NCBI GenBank assembly: GCA_014360645.1
Contig: JACIXD010000003.1
Location: 62,001-126,000 of the forward strand
Origin: Actinomycetota bacterium
Lineage (GTDB): Bacteria; Actinomycetota; Geothermincolia; Geothermincolales; RBG-13-55-18
Reading direction: 5' to 3'
DNA length: 64,000 nucleotides
Positions 18,576-27,153 of the stretch are shown here, in pieces (within the stretch, counting starts at the first letter, position 1; every line of letters starts with the position of its first letter). The notes beneath the pieces are model-generated. The model saw nothing but the letters and a program-made list of their open reading frames with translations, was not told the DNA's origin and did not search any database. The position numbers were made by a program, and so were the translations under genes.

Positions 18576-20192
18576 ATGAATGACGGTGGCGCAGCCAGGC
18601 GGGATGCGGAGATGGAAGGCGGCGCCGTAAGGCTTTACGACACCACCCTCAGGGACGGCGCCCAGCGAGAGGGGGTCTCCCTCTCCGTGGAGGACAAGCT
18701 CAAGATCCTGCGCCGGCTGGACGAGTTCGGTTTCCACTACGTGGAATGCGGCTACCCGGCCTCCAACCCCAAGGACGAGGAATTCTTCCGCCGCCTGGCC
18801 GGGGTGGACTTGAGGAACGCGGTCCCGGTGGCCTTCGGCTCCACGCGCAAGGCGATGATCGGCACCGACAAGGACCGCGGGCTGGAGGAGCTCCTGCGCG
18901 CGGAGACCCCCGCGGTGTGCATCGTGGGCAAGAGCTGGGAGCTGCACGTGCGCACCGCCCTGCGCACCCGGCTGGAGGAGAACCTGTACATGATCGCCGA
19001 CAGCGTGGACTACCTCAAGCGCCGCGGCCGCGAGGTGATCTTCGACGCGGAGCACTTCTACGACGCCTACAAGAACAACCCGGAATACGCCATGAAGACG
19101 GTAAGGGCCGCGGTGGAGGCGGGGGCTGACTGGGTCTGCCTCTGCGACACCAACGGCGGCGCCCTGCCCTGGGAGGTGAGGGAGATAACCGCTGCGGTGG
19201 GGCGGGAGCTCTCCGTGCCCCTGGGGGTGCACACCCACAACGACGGGGAGTGCGCGGTGGCCAACAGCCTGGTGGCGGTGGAGGAGGGCGTCACCATGGT
19301 CCAGGGCACCATCAACGGCTACGGGGAGCGCTGCGGTAACGCCAACCTCTGCTCCATCATCCCCGCCCTGGTGTTGAAGATGGGGCGGGAGGCGGTGGAT
19401 GCCGAGAGGCTCAGGGGCCTCACGGAACTCTCCCACTTCGTGAGCGAGATCATGAACATCAAGCCCGATTCCCACCAGCCCTACGTGGGCCAGAAGGCCT
19501 TCGCCCACAAGGGCGGCATGCACGTGAGCGCGGTGGTACGCGAGCCGGAGACCTACGAGCACATCCGCCCGGAGTGGGTGGGCAACCGGCAGCATATCGA
19601 GGTCTCGGAGCTCTCCGGGAAGAGCACCATCATCATCAAGGGAAAGGAGCTGGGCTACGACCTCTCCCAGAGCCCGGAAAAGGTGCAGGAGATCCTGGAC
19701 CTGGTGAAGGAGATGGAACACCGCGGCTATCACTTCGAGGCCGCCGACGGATCCTTCGAGCTCCTCCTGCGGCGCCACCTGGGCCTGCACCGGGTCTTCT
19801 TCCGCCTGGAGAGCTTCCGGGTGATCATGGAGAAGAGGGAGGACGGCAAGGTGGTCACCGAGGCCACCATCAAGGTGCACGTGCGCGGAAAGCGCATCAT
19901 CGCCACCGGGGAGGGCAACGGCCCCGTGAACGCCCTGGACAACGCGCTGCGCCTGGCCATCGGCCGCGCCTACCCGGAGCTCGACGCCATCGACCTCGAG
20001 GACTACAAGGTGCTCATCCTCAACCCCGAGAAGGCCACGGCGGCGGTGACGCGGGTGCTCATCGAGAGCGGCGACGGGGAGAAGACCTGGGGAACCATAG
20101 GGGTCTCCGAGAACATCATCGAGGCCTCCTGGCAGGCCTTGGTGGACTCCATCGAGTATGGCCTCCTGCACAAGAAGGCCCAGCCGGAATGA
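18576..20192 (+). CDS. cimA: Citramalate synthase
   Basis: Condenses pyruvate and acetyl-CoA to (R)-citramalate, opening the threonine-independent route to 2-oxobutyrate and isoleucine. It is a 538-residue DRE-TIM protein. YDTTLRDGAQREGVSLSVEDKLKI, the HTHNDGECAVANSLVAV metal site, NGYGERCGNANL and FAHKGGMHVSAV are typical of the CimA/alpha-isopropylmalate-synthase-like branch rather than LeuA, and a C-terminal regulatory domain follows. No ilvA is present in this window, fitting a pyruvate-based isoleucine pathway. The downstream steps could use leuCDB at 14473-17402 or the divergent set at 1264-4040. An in-frame ATG at 18612 is an alternative start. Confidence 0.9.
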   Translation: MNDGGAARRDAEMEGGAVRLYDTTLRDGAQREGVSLSVEDKLKILRRLDEFGFHYVECGYPASNPKDEEFFRRLAGVDLRNAVPVAFGSTRKAMIGTDKDRGLEELLRAETPAVCIVGKSWELHVRTALRTRLEENLYMIADSVDYLKRRGREVIFDAEHFYDAYKNNPEYAMKTVRAAVEAGADWVCLCDTNGGALPWEVREITAAVGRELSVPLGVHTHNDGECAVANSLVAVEEGVTMVQGTINGYGERCGNANLCSIIPALVLKMGREAVDAERLRGLTELSHFVSEIMNIKPDSHQPYVGQKAFAHKGGMHVSAVVREPETYEHIRPEWVGNRQHIEVSELSGKSTIIIKGKELGYDLSQSPEKVQEILDLVKEMEHRGYHFEAADGSFELLLRRHLGLHRVFFRLESFRVIMEKREDGKVVTEATIKVHVRGKRIIATGEGNGPVNALDNALRLAIGRAYPELDAIDLEDYKVLILNPEKATAAVTRVLIESGDGEKTWGTIGVSENIIEASWQALVDSIEYGLLHKKAQPE

Positions 20193-20279
20193 GGCCCGGG
20201 CGAGAGGGGCCGAGGTTCCGGCGCCCGCCCGCGCCTGGCGGGGCGGGCGGAAAAAGCGATCCGGAGGAGAGAAAGCGGC

Positions 20280-21041
20280 ATGAAGCTGGCGAGGTACAGG
20301 TACAGAGGCCACATCTTTTTCGGCGTGCTCGAGGACGGAATGCTGCACGAGCTGGAGCGCACCCCCTTCCTTGACCTCAAGCGGCAGGGGCGGAGCTACG
20401 GGCTGGAGGAGGTGGAGCTGCTGACGCCGGTGTTTCCCCAGAAGATCATCGCCGTGGGCCTCAACTACCGCGACCACGCGGAGGAGTTCGGGCTGGAGAT
20501 GCCCGAGGAGCCCGTGCTCTTCATGAAGCCGCCTTCCTCCCTGCTGGCTCATGGGGGTGAGATCGTCTATCCGGAGATGAGCAGGCGGGTGGATTACGAG
20601 GCGGAGCTGGCGCTGGTCTGCGGCAGGGAATGCCGCGACGTATCCCCGCGAGAGGCACCTTCCTGCATCCTCGGCTACACCTGCGGCAACGACGTCACCG
20701 CGCGGGACCTACAGGCCAAGGACGGGCAGTGGACGCGCGCCAAGAGCTTCGACACCTTCTGCCCTCTGGGGCCCTTCATCGAGACGGACCTGGACCCCTC
20801 CGACCTGAGGATAGAGCTCCGCCTCAACGGCGAGACGCGCCAGTCCTCCACCACCGCCAACATGGCCTTCGGCCCGGCGGACCTCCTCAGCTTCACCTCC
20901 CGCATCATGACCCTCTATCCCGGCGACGTGATCATGACCGGCACCCCCTCCGGGGTAGGGGAGATGTTCCCGGGGGATCGCGTGGAGGTGGTCATAGAAG
21001 GCCTCGACCCCCTGCGCAACACCGTGGTGGCGACGGGATGA
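20280..21041 (+). CDS. Fumarylacetoacetate hydrolase (FAH)-family protein
   Basis: 253 residues of the FAH/HpcE fold, a metal-dependent family with hydrolase, decarboxylase or isomerase members acting on 2-oxo or 2,4-dioxo acids. VGLNYRDHAEEFG, the metal ligand Glu of the VDYEAELALV motif, GNDVTARDLQ and TGTPSGVG are recognisable. An N-terminal ~50-residue small domain precedes the core, as in 5-carboxymethyl-2-hydroxymuconate isomerase-like proteins. The substrate is not assignable; in this setting oxaloacetate or a related 2-oxo acid is possible but unproven. Confidence 0.85.
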   Translation: MKLARYRYRGHIFFGVLEDGMLHELERTPFLDLKRQGRSYGLEEVELLTPVFPQKIIAVGLNYRDHAEEFGLEMPEEPVLFMKPPSSLLAHGGEIVYPEMSRRVDYEAELALVCGRECRDVSPREAPSCILGYTCGNDVTARDLQAKDGQWTRAKSFDTFCPLGPFIETDLDPSDLRIELRLNGETRQSSTTANMAFGPADLLSFTSRIMTLYPGDVIMTGTPSGVGEMFPGDRVEVVIEGLDPLRNTVVATG

Positions 21042-21107
21042 TGCACGTGGTTCCCACGGCATCGCTGTCCGTGGGCTGCCTTCGGGGCAGGCGAGGAAGG
21101 GGAGGAC

Positions 21108-22004
21108 ATGGAGCCGGATTACAGGCAGGCCCTGCGTTATGCGCTGGGGGAGAGGCGGCTGTGGGCGGCGGGCCTGCTGGCCGCCCTCACCCTCTCCGAA
21201 GCCTGGTGGGTGATCTACGGCTGGGGGCCGGAGTACCTGGGCGAGAGGTGGAAGGGCGCTTTTGCGGGACGGCTGGGGGACGCCGGTTCACTCGCCGTCT
21301 TCCTGGCCGTCGCCCTGGCCGCGTTCGTCGTCTTAAAGGCGACGGGCTACCTGGGGGAGATGGTCCTGATACGCCAGGTGGCCCAGGGTGTGCGGTCGGA
21401 GATGCCCTGGTTCACGGAGGCCTTCTCCGCCTCCCGCGGGAGATATATCCACCTCGCGGCCGCCCTTCTCCCCCGCGACGCCCTGCGCGCCCTCCTCATC
21501 TACCTGCCGGTGCCGCTCCTCGCCCTCTGGAACCGCTGGGATCCCCGCCTCGACCACCTTCTCCTCTACGTGGCCTTGTTCGCGGCCTGGTTCGCCCTCC
21601 TCGCGGCCGCGGATTTCCTCGTCGGAGTCACCGCCGCTCTGGCCGCGCGCGGCGCTCTCCTGGAGCGGCAGGGGATGCGGGAGGCCTGGCGGAGGGGATG
21701 GAGCCTCCTGCGCCGCCACGCCGTGCGCTGTCTTGCGGCCTGGCTGCAGGTCCTGGCGGCGGACCTCGCCTTCCTGGTCCTCGCCTGGCCCCTCTCAGCC
21801 CTGGTCCCCTGGGGGGCGGGAATGGCGTCCGGCCTCCTGCGTGCCGCCCCCCTGCGGTGGCTGGTCCACGGCGCGGCTTACGCCGTGCTGGCGGCCTTCC
21901 TGGTGGGGGGCCAGACGGCAGTGCAGTGTTACCGGTCGTCCCTGTGGACATTGACCTACATCCGGCTGGAGGAGACCGGCGACAACCCGCCCACTCGCCG
22001 GTGA
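21108..22004 (+). CDS. Hypothetical multi-pass membrane protein
   Basis: 298 residues with about five or six hydrophobic segments (around residues 18-33, 63-80, 115-128, 143-170, 205-225 and 240-265), separated by Arg-rich loops. No catalytic motif is visible. The arrangement recalls the small DUF4013-type membrane proteins but I cannot assign a family. Start ATG 21108 has GGAAGGGGAGGAC before it. It lies between an FAH-family enzyme and gltX, possibly in one transcript with the former. Confidence 0.7.
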   Translation: MEPDYRQALRYALGERRLWAAGLLAALTLSEAWWVIYGWGPEYLGERWKGAFAGRLGDAGSLAVFLAVALAAFVVLKATGYLGEMVLIRQVAQGVRSEMPWFTEAFSASRGRYIHLAAALLPRDALRALLIYLPVPLLALWNRWDPRLDHLLLYVALFAAWFALLAAADFLVGVTAALAARGALLERQGMREAWRRGWSLLRRHAVRCLAAWLQVLAADLAFLVLAWPLSALVPWGAGMASGLLRAAPLRWLVHGAAYAVLAAFLVGGQTAVQCYRSSLWTLTYIRLEETGDNPPTRR

Positions 22005-22220
22005 CGGCGTTCGTGCCTCCCCGCGGGAGACGCCGCACCACGGGCCTGCCGTGCCCCGGGGCCGCATCGGCAGGCCGTGCCACCCCTTTTCTCGGGGCAT
22101 CCGCGGGTCGCCCGCCACGGCCTCACACGCACTGGACGCCGGAGCCGACGCAGCCGTCCGCCCTGGGCTTTCGCGGCGCGATGCCGCGACCGATGCGAGG
22201 CCGTACGTCGGCTCGGGCTG

Positions 22221-22229
22221 TGCTATCAT
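22221..22229 (+). promoter_or_regulatory. Extended -10 element upstream of gltX
   Basis: TGC-TATCAT at 22221-22229 followed by AG, 44 bases before the gltX start. There is no good -35. The same TGCTATCATAG string occurs as the -10 of the tRNA promoter at 25744-25772. Confidence 0.45.
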
Positions 22230-22272
22230 AGGTCCGGCGAAGAAGGAGAACAGGGAAGAGAGGAGCCCCGCC

Positions 22273-23718
22273 TTGCGCCTGCGTTTCGCACCCAGCCCGA
22301 CGGGATACCTCCACGTGGGAGGAGCGCGCACCGCGCTCTTCAACTGGCTGCTGGCACGCCGCTCCGGGGGCTCCTTCATCCTGCGCATAGAAGATACCGA
22401 CCTCACGCGCTCCACCGAGGAGGCCATCGAGGCCATCGTGCGGGATCTGCGCTGGCTCGGACTGGACTGGGACGAGGGTCCCGAGGTGGGAGGGGAGCAC
22501 TGGCCTTACCGTCAGACGGGCCGCGTGAACCTCTACCGCCGAGCGGCCGAGGAGCTCCTCAAGAGGGGCGCCGCATACCGCTGCTTCTGCCTGCCCGACG
22601 AGCTGGCGGAGCGGCGAGAGGCGGCGGTCAGGGAGGGCAGGAGCCCCATGTACGACCGGCGCTGCCGTTCCATCCCCGCGGAGGAGTCCCAGGAGATGGC
22701 CAGGGACGGCAAGCCCTTCGCGCTGCGTTTCGCGGTCCCGGAGGGGGAGACGGTGGTCCGGGACCTCATCCGGGGCGAGATCCGTTTCCGCAACCGGGAG
22801 ATAGAGGACTTCGTGCTCCTGCGCAACGACGGCTCCCCCACCTACAACCTGGCGGTGGTGGTCGATGATCTGGACATGCGCATCACCCACGTGGTGCGCG
22901 GAGACGACCATCTCTCCAACACTCCCAAGCAGATCCTACTCTACCGTGCCCTGGAGGCGGAGGAGCCGGCCTTCGCCCACCTGCCCATGATCGTGGGTAG
23001 GGACGGAAAGCCCCTCTCCAAGCGTCACGGGGACGTGGCGGTGGGTAGTTTCCAGGAAAGGGGATTCCTGCCCGAGGCCATGGTGAACTTCCTCGCCCTG
23101 CTGGGATGGTCTCTGGACGACTCCACCACCCTCATGGACCGGGAGACGATCATCGCCGGTTTCAGCCTGGAGCGGGTGAGCTCCAAGCCCGCGGTATGGG
23201 ACGACGAGAAGCTCCTGTGGATGAACTCCCAGTACGTCATGGCCATGGAGGATGAAGAGCTGGCGCGGGCCCTCATGCCCTTCCTAGCCCGGGCGGGACT
23301 GGCGGAGGAGAACGACCCCGTAACCCTGGAGAGGATGCGGCGCATCGCGCCCCTGGTGCGCGAGCGCATCAAGGTGCTCGCCGACGCGCTGCCGCTGGTT
23401 GCGTTCTTCTTCCGGGAGGTGGAGGTGGAGGAGGACGCGCGCGAGCTGCTCAGGGGAGAGGAGAACCGGGCCATCCTGAGGGAGACGGGCAGGAGGCTCC
23501 TGGAGCTGGAGAGCTTCGACGCCTCCTCCCTGGAGGCGACCCTGCGCGCCATGGCGGAGGAGATGGGCCTGAAGGCCCGCAAGGCCTTCCAGCCGGTGCG
23601 CGCCGCCATCAGCGGGAGCAAGGTCAGCCCGCCTCTTTTCGAGTCCATGGAGATCCTGGGGAGGGAGACATGCCTGCGTCGCATCGCCAGGGCCCTGGAC
23701 GGGGTAGGAGAGGAGTAG
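22273..23718 (+). CDS. gltX: Glutamyl-tRNA synthetase
   Basis: Class I synthetase charging tRNA-Glu, and perhaps also tRNA-Gln when non-discriminating. HIGH appears as APSPTGYLHVGGARTALFN, KMSKS as PLSKRHG, and the C-terminal anticodon-binding helices follow (481 aa). The frame is open farther upstream but the N-terminus would be non-homologous. The TTG at 22273, giving MRLRFAPSPTG, with AGAGGAG about eight bases before it, is the sensible start. Both cognate tRNA genes lie 2 kb downstream. The next gene begins six bases after the stop. Confidence 0.94.
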   Translation: MRLRFAPSPTGYLHVGGARTALFNWLLARRSGGSFILRIEDTDLTRSTEEAIEAIVRDLRWLGLDWDEGPEVGGEHWPYRQTGRVNLYRRAAEELLKRGAAYRCFCLPDELAERREAAVREGRSPMYDRRCRSIPAEESQEMARDGKPFALRFAVPEGETVVRDLIRGEIRFRNREIEDFVLLRNDGSPTYNLAVVVDDLDMRITHVVRGDDHLSNTPKQILLYRALEAEEPAFAHLPMIVGRDGKPLSKRHGDVAVGSFQERGFLPEAMVNFLALLGWSLDDSTTLMDRETIIAGFSLERVSSKPAVWDDEKLLWMNSQYVMAMEDEELARALMPFLARAGLAEENDPVTLERMRRIAPLVRERIKVLADALPLVAFFFREVEVEEDARELLRGEENRAILRETGRRLLELESFDASSLEATLRAMAEEMGLKARKAFQPVRAAISGSKVSPPLFESMEILGRETCLRRIARALDGVGEE

Positions 23719-23724
23719 GGGAAC

Positions 23725-24486
23725 GTGTGGCTGCGCTGGCTGGGAACGGCGGGGTTCGAGGTCACGAGCGGCGATGTCTCCCTGCTCATCGACCCCTATT
23801 TCACCCGCAACCCCGAGGCGCGCCCGCGCCAGGCACTGCGGGCAGGCGACTTCCCCCACGCCAGGGCGGCGCTCATCTCTCACGGGCATTTCGACCACGC
23901 CTACGACGTGGCCGAGCTGGTGGAGGTGAGCGGGGCGGAGGTGTACGCCTCCCCCACGGTCTGCCAGTCCCTGGCCGCGAGGGGCGTGCCCTGGAGCAGG
24001 ATGCGCCCGCGCTGGGGCGGGGAGAGCGACGAGGTGGGGCCCTTTCGCTTTACGGCGGTGCCGGCGCAGCACGTGACCTTCGACGCCCGCCTGATGCTTA
24101 CCACTTTATGGAAGTGCACTCCCCGCCTCGCGGAGCTGGCGCGCCTGGGCCCCTCGCAGTACCCCTGCGGCCAGGTCCTGGGCTGGTACCTGGTGGCGGA
24201 GGGAAAACGCCTCTTCCACCTGGGAAGCGCCTGCATGCCCTGGGACCTGGAGGCGGAGGTGGACGTGTTCCTGGTGCCGGTACAGGGAAGGACGGATATC
24301 TGCGAGGTGGCGGCGGAGCTGGTGCGCAGGGTAAGGCCCCGCGTGGTCGTCCCCCATCACCACGACGACTTCTACCCGCCCCTCAGCCGCCACGTGGACC
24401 TGGGTCCCTTCCGGGAGGGGCTGCGGCGCATGGGCCTTAAGGTGGAGGTGCGCGAGCCGGAGCTCAACCGCCTCATGGAGATCTGA
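23725..24486 (+). CDS. Metallo-beta-lactamase-fold hydrolase (UlaG-like)
   Basis: 253-residue zinc hydrolase. The metal motif is in ISHGHFDHAYD (H-x-H-x-D-H), with further histidines in PAQHVTFD and the C-terminal VPHHHDDFY. The layout starting WLRWLGTAGFEVTSG matches the UlaG/RomA-type L-ascorbate-phosphate lactonase-like branch, whose members include phospholipase D-like and lactonase enzymes. The GTG at 23725 is the start, six bases from the gltX stop, so it is translationally linked. Substrate unknown. Confidence 0.82.
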   Translation: MWLRWLGTAGFEVTSGDVSLLIDPYFTRNPEARPRQALRAGDFPHARAALISHGHFDHAYDVAELVEVSGAEVYASPTVCQSLAARGVPWSRMRPRWGGESDEVGPFRFTAVPAQHVTFDARLMLTTLWKCTPRLAELARLGPSQYPCGQVLGWYLVAEGKRLFHLGSACMPWDLEAEVDVFLVPVQGRTDICEVAAELVRRVRPRVVVPHHHDDFYPPLSRHVDLGPFREGLRRMGLKVEVREPELNRLMEI

Positions 24487-24560
24487 GCGCACGGCTTCCC
24501 CTCCGCATCGCCCCTCGGGGGTCATGCGGTGCTGCCGCCGTCATCCAGGTCCCGGGTTCT

Positions 24561-24589
24561 TTGACGGTGCCGGTACGCTCATACATAAT
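24561..24589 (+). promoter_or_regulatory. Promoter for the quinone-oxidoreductase-like gene
   Basis: TTGACG at 24561-24566 and CATAAT at 24584-24589 with a 17-base spacer. It lies 40 bases before the gene start and is a clear AT-rich island in GC-rich DNA. Confidence 0.7.
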
Positions 24590-24628
24590 GTTTGATAGCC
24601 GGAACGGGAACGGACACGGAGGGGTGAG

Positions 24629-25642
24629 ATGGAGAACAAGTCTTTCAAGGCCCTGGTGGTACGTGAAGGGGAGGACAAGTCCTTCACCCGCGCCATAGAG
24701 ACCAGGAACATCGAGGACCTGCCGCCCGGCGACGTGGTGATCCGGGTCCGCTACAGCTCCGTCAATTACAAGGACGCCCTCTCCGCCAGCGGCAACCGCG
24801 GCGTCACCCGGAACTACCCCCACACCCCCGGCATCGACGCAGCGGGCACGGTGGAGGAGGACGCCAGCGGGCGTTTCTCCCCCGGTGAGGAGGTGCTGGT
24901 CACGGGGTACGACCTGGGCATGAACACCTCCGGCGGGTTGGCGGAGTACATCCGCGTGCCCGCGGACTGGGTGGTGAGGCTGCCGGCGGGACTCACCCTG
25001 CGCGAGTCCATGATCTACGGTACCGCCGGGTTCACCGCCGCCCTCTCCGTGCTCAAGCTGACCGAGGCCGGGGTAACGCCCGATGCCGGAGAGGTGCTGG
25101 TCACCGGGGCCACGGGGGGCGTGGGCTCCCTCGCCATGCGCATCCTGGCCAAGATCGGGTTCCAGGTGACAGCGGCCGCCGGTATCATGGACGAGGCGGA
25201 GCTCTCCGAGTACGAGGCCAGGCTCAAGGCCCTGGGCGCTTCCCGCGTCATACCCGCCTCTGAGGTGGACGACACCTCGGGCAAGCTCCTGCTCAAGGGC
25301 ATCTGGCCCAACGCCGTGGACACCGTGGGCGGCAACATCCTGGCCACGGTGGTCAAGTCCACCGCCTACGGCGGGGTGGTGACCACCTGCGGCAACGCCG
25401 CCGGACACGAGCTGGACCTCAACGTCTATCCCTTCATCCTACGCGGCGTGAGCCTTTTGGGCGTGGACTCGGTGGAATGCCCCATGGAGCCGCGCCTCAA
25501 GGTGTGGGAGAAGCTGGCGGGGGAGTGGAAGCTCGACAACCTCGAGGAGATGACCACCGAGGTCACCCTGGACGGGGTGGAGGAGAGGATAAGGCTGCTC
25601 CTGGACAAGCGCTCCAAGGGCCGCACCCTGGTCAGGCTCTGA
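24629..25642 (+). CDS. MDR-family NADP-dependent oxidoreductase, YhdH/AcuI (acrylyl-CoA reductase) type
   Basis: 337-residue zinc-independent medium-chain dehydrogenase/reductase. YSSVNYKDALSASGNRGVTRNYPHTPGIDAAGTV is characteristic of the YhdH/AcuI subgroup, and the NADP Rossmann motif is VTGATGGVGSLAMRIL. Known members reduce acryloyl-CoA to propanoyl-CoA or detoxify acrylate-like electrophiles. It is monocistronic by appearance, with its own promoter and a tRNA pair downstream. Whether it links metabolically to the acyl-CoA mutase at 38518 is speculation. RBS GGAGGGG precedes the ATG. Confidence 0.88.
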   Translation: MENKSFKALVVREGEDKSFTRAIETRNIEDLPPGDVVIRVRYSSVNYKDALSASGNRGVTRNYPHTPGIDAAGTVEEDASGRFSPGEEVLVTGYDLGMNTSGGLAEYIRVPADWVVRLPAGLTLRESMIYGTAGFTAALSVLKLTEAGVTPDAGEVLVTGATGGVGSLAMRILAKIGFQVTAAAGIMDEAELSEYEARLKALGASRVIPASEVDDTSGKLLLKGIWPNAVDTVGGNILATVVKSTAYGGVVTTCGNAAGHELDLNVYPFILRGVSLLGVDSVECPMEPRLKVWEKLAGEWKLDNLEEMTTEVTLDGVEERIRLLLDKRSKGRTLVRL

Positions 25643-25743
25643 AGGGTCGGGCGCGTTCCTCGCTGCCTGCGGGTCCATAAAGTGCGCTTATGGAGGATCT
25701 GTGCTCACCGCTTCGATGTGTGCTGACGGGACGCCGTAAGCCA

Positions 25744-25772
25744 TTGAGCCGAAAAAAGCCTTATGCTATCAT
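25744..25772 (+). promoter_or_regulatory. Promoter of the tRNA-Gln/tRNA-Glu operon
   Basis: TTGAGC at 25744-25749, a 17-base spacer and TATCAT at 25767-25772, with TGC directly before the -10 box (extended -10). The tRNA begins 17 bases later. Confidence 0.6.
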
Positions 25773-25788
25773 AGCCGAGGACAGTCCC

Positions 25789-25862
25789 TGGGGGATCGTC
25801 TAACGGTAGGACGCGAGACTCTGGATCTCGTTGTGAGGGTTCGAATCCTTCTCCCCCAGCCA
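25789..25862 (+). tRNA. tRNA-Gln (anticodon CTG)
   Basis: Acceptor TGGGGGA pairs with TCCCCCA, and discriminator G and an encoded CCA end the gene. The anticodon stem CGAGA/TCTCG closes the loop CTCTGGA, giving CTG. The T loop is GGTTCGAATC. The first pair is U1-A72, the determinant known to mark tRNA-Gln for bacterial GatCAB amidotransferase. Confidence 0.95.
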
Positions 25863-25882
25863 AAACTGAATATCGAATGCGT

Positions 25883-25960
25883 GGCGCATTAGTCTAGTTG
25901 GCCTAGGACGCCGCCCTCTCAAGGCGGAGATCGCGGGTTCGAATCCCGCATGCGCTACCA
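25883..25960 (+). tRNA. tRNA-Glu (anticodon CTC)
   Basis: Acceptor GGCGCAT pairs with ATGCGCT, with a G-U pair at 1:72; discriminator A and an encoded CCA follow. The anticodon stem CCGCC/GGCGG encloses CTCTCAA, giving CTC. The T arm is GCGGGTTCGAATCCCGC. It lies 20 bases after tRNA-Gln and is surely co-transcribed. Confidence 0.94.
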
Positions 25961-25965
25961 GGTTC

Positions 25966-25989
25966 AAAGGCCCCGCAAGGGGCCTTTTC
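25966..25989 (+). terminator. Intrinsic terminator of the tRNA operon
   Basis: AAAGGCCCC and GGGGCCTTT form a 9-bp stem around GCAA, followed by TTTTC. It starts six bases after tRNA-Glu. The reverse strand is also hairpin-forming and may serve the convergent gene ending at 26051. Confidence 0.85.
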
Positions 25990-26050
25990 ATTGGTGTGGA
26001 CGATCAGTTGCGTGAGGCTCGCGAGCTTCGCCTTTTAGGAAGAGCGATTT

Positions 26051-26488
26051 TCAAGACTCAAGCGCCGCTTTCGCCTGTTCCAGGATATCCTGGTGGCTCT
26101 TGGTCATCGCGCGGCCCACTACGGGTTCAAGCAGGCGCCCGATGTGCTTGCCCCTGGCGCGGCTTATCCAGCGGACGTCCGTGCCCTCCCCGCTGCGAGT
26201 GAATTCCATGCGGCCCAGCTCGTGCTTCATCGGCAGGGTGCTTTTCTTGACCTTGTATTCGAATGAGTGAGGCGGATCGTATTTCACGATCTCCTCGACG
26301 AAGGTGATGCCGGATAGGCGGATGCTCCTGACCGCGCCTACCCCGTATCTAGCAGCGCTCCCCTCCTCGAGCAGTCTCGCCCTGCTCGCACCCTTCAACC
26401 ATGCCGGGCAGCCTTCGGTATCGATCATGAGATCGAATACGCGATCGATCGGAGCTTGGGCATGGACGCTTGCCTCCACTGTCTTCAT
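26051..26488 (-). CDS. SRPBCC (polyketide cyclase/START-like) domain protein
   Basis: 145 residues forming one SRPBCC fold. It begins KTVEASVHAQAPIDRVFDLMIDTEGCPAWLKGASRARLLEEG, the usual first strand and helix of coenzyme Q-binding/polyketide cyclase-like proteins. A long C-terminal helix (residues 115-142) would cap the hydrophobic pocket. Such proteins bind lipids or small hydrophobic ligands; none can be named here. The ATG at 26488 has GAGAGGAGGGA before it. The gene is a single unit converging on the tRNA terminator. Confidence 0.8.
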   Translation of the reverse strand: MKTVEASVHAQAPIDRVFDLMIDTEGCPAWLKGASRARLLEEGSAARYGVGAVRSIRLSGITFVEEIVKYDPPHSFEYKVKKSTLPMKHELGRMEFTRSGEGTDVRWISRARGKHIGRLLEPVVGRAMTKSHQDILEQAKAALES

Positions 26489-26729
26489 GGCGATATCCCT
26501 CCTCTCGACACCCCCGGATCACCTCGTTTTCACATCTCGATCCGTTCACCCCGAGTACCCCATATATCACCCCTAATGGCGCAAGGCTAGCGCAAAGCCC
26601 GCGGCATGAAACGGCACCCGGAGACGTAAATACCCACCGGGGGGCTTAAACAGGAGCAGGAAAGAGGGCTTGCTTGAGATAAAAAGGCGAACGCCCGCGC
26701 GAAGGGGCAGAGAAGACCGCGCTTCGCGG

Positions 26730-27054
26730 CTATGCGCCGCCGGGGAAGGTTGCTTTAACCGTCTCGATGACCTGCCTGGCCAGATTGCCCGCCTCCTCGG
26801 CTTCGATGGGATCGTCGTAGAACCGGGACGGAACACCGCCGGGGAGGCTGTCGGGATGCCGCGTGGGGATATAATAGGCATCCAAAGATTTGGATCTCTT
26901 AGCGCGGGAGAAAACGGGGTCCACTTTCACGGCCGCCTCAATCAGCTCAGCCACCGAGTGGGTCCTGAAGACGTCGGGCTCCTCCAGCTTCGGATACAGG
27001 TAAGCCTTGAGTGCCTTTGCGGCGCACGATCTCCTCGATATCCAGTTTCGCCAT
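26730..27054 (-). pseudogene. Disrupted HEPN-domain gene (frameshift and internal deletion)
   Basis: From an ATG at 27054 with GGAGA upstream, the frame starts MAKLDIEEIVRR and then stops at codon 36. A different frame, lacking any nearby start codon, continues AAKALKAYLYPKLEEP and DVFRTHSVAELIEAA, then the YYIPTRHPDSLPGG stretch, to the stop at 26730. The latter is the C-terminal part of a HEPN domain, where AQQAAEKALKAYL normally precedes it. The 325-base span is not a multiple of three, and about 30 residues between the first helix and the AEKALKAY helix are missing. A deletion plus frameshift is the simplest reading. HEPN proteins are commonly RNase toxins paired with a MNT nucleotidyltransferase; no MNT gene is beside it. 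Confidence 0.65.
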
Positions 27055-27153
27055 CTCCGATCCCCTTCTCCGTTCCCGAGATCTACGATACCACAATATG
27101 GTATCCGGCACGGGCGCTCCGGGGACGCGAGGCCTTCGGGCCGTCCCCTCGGC

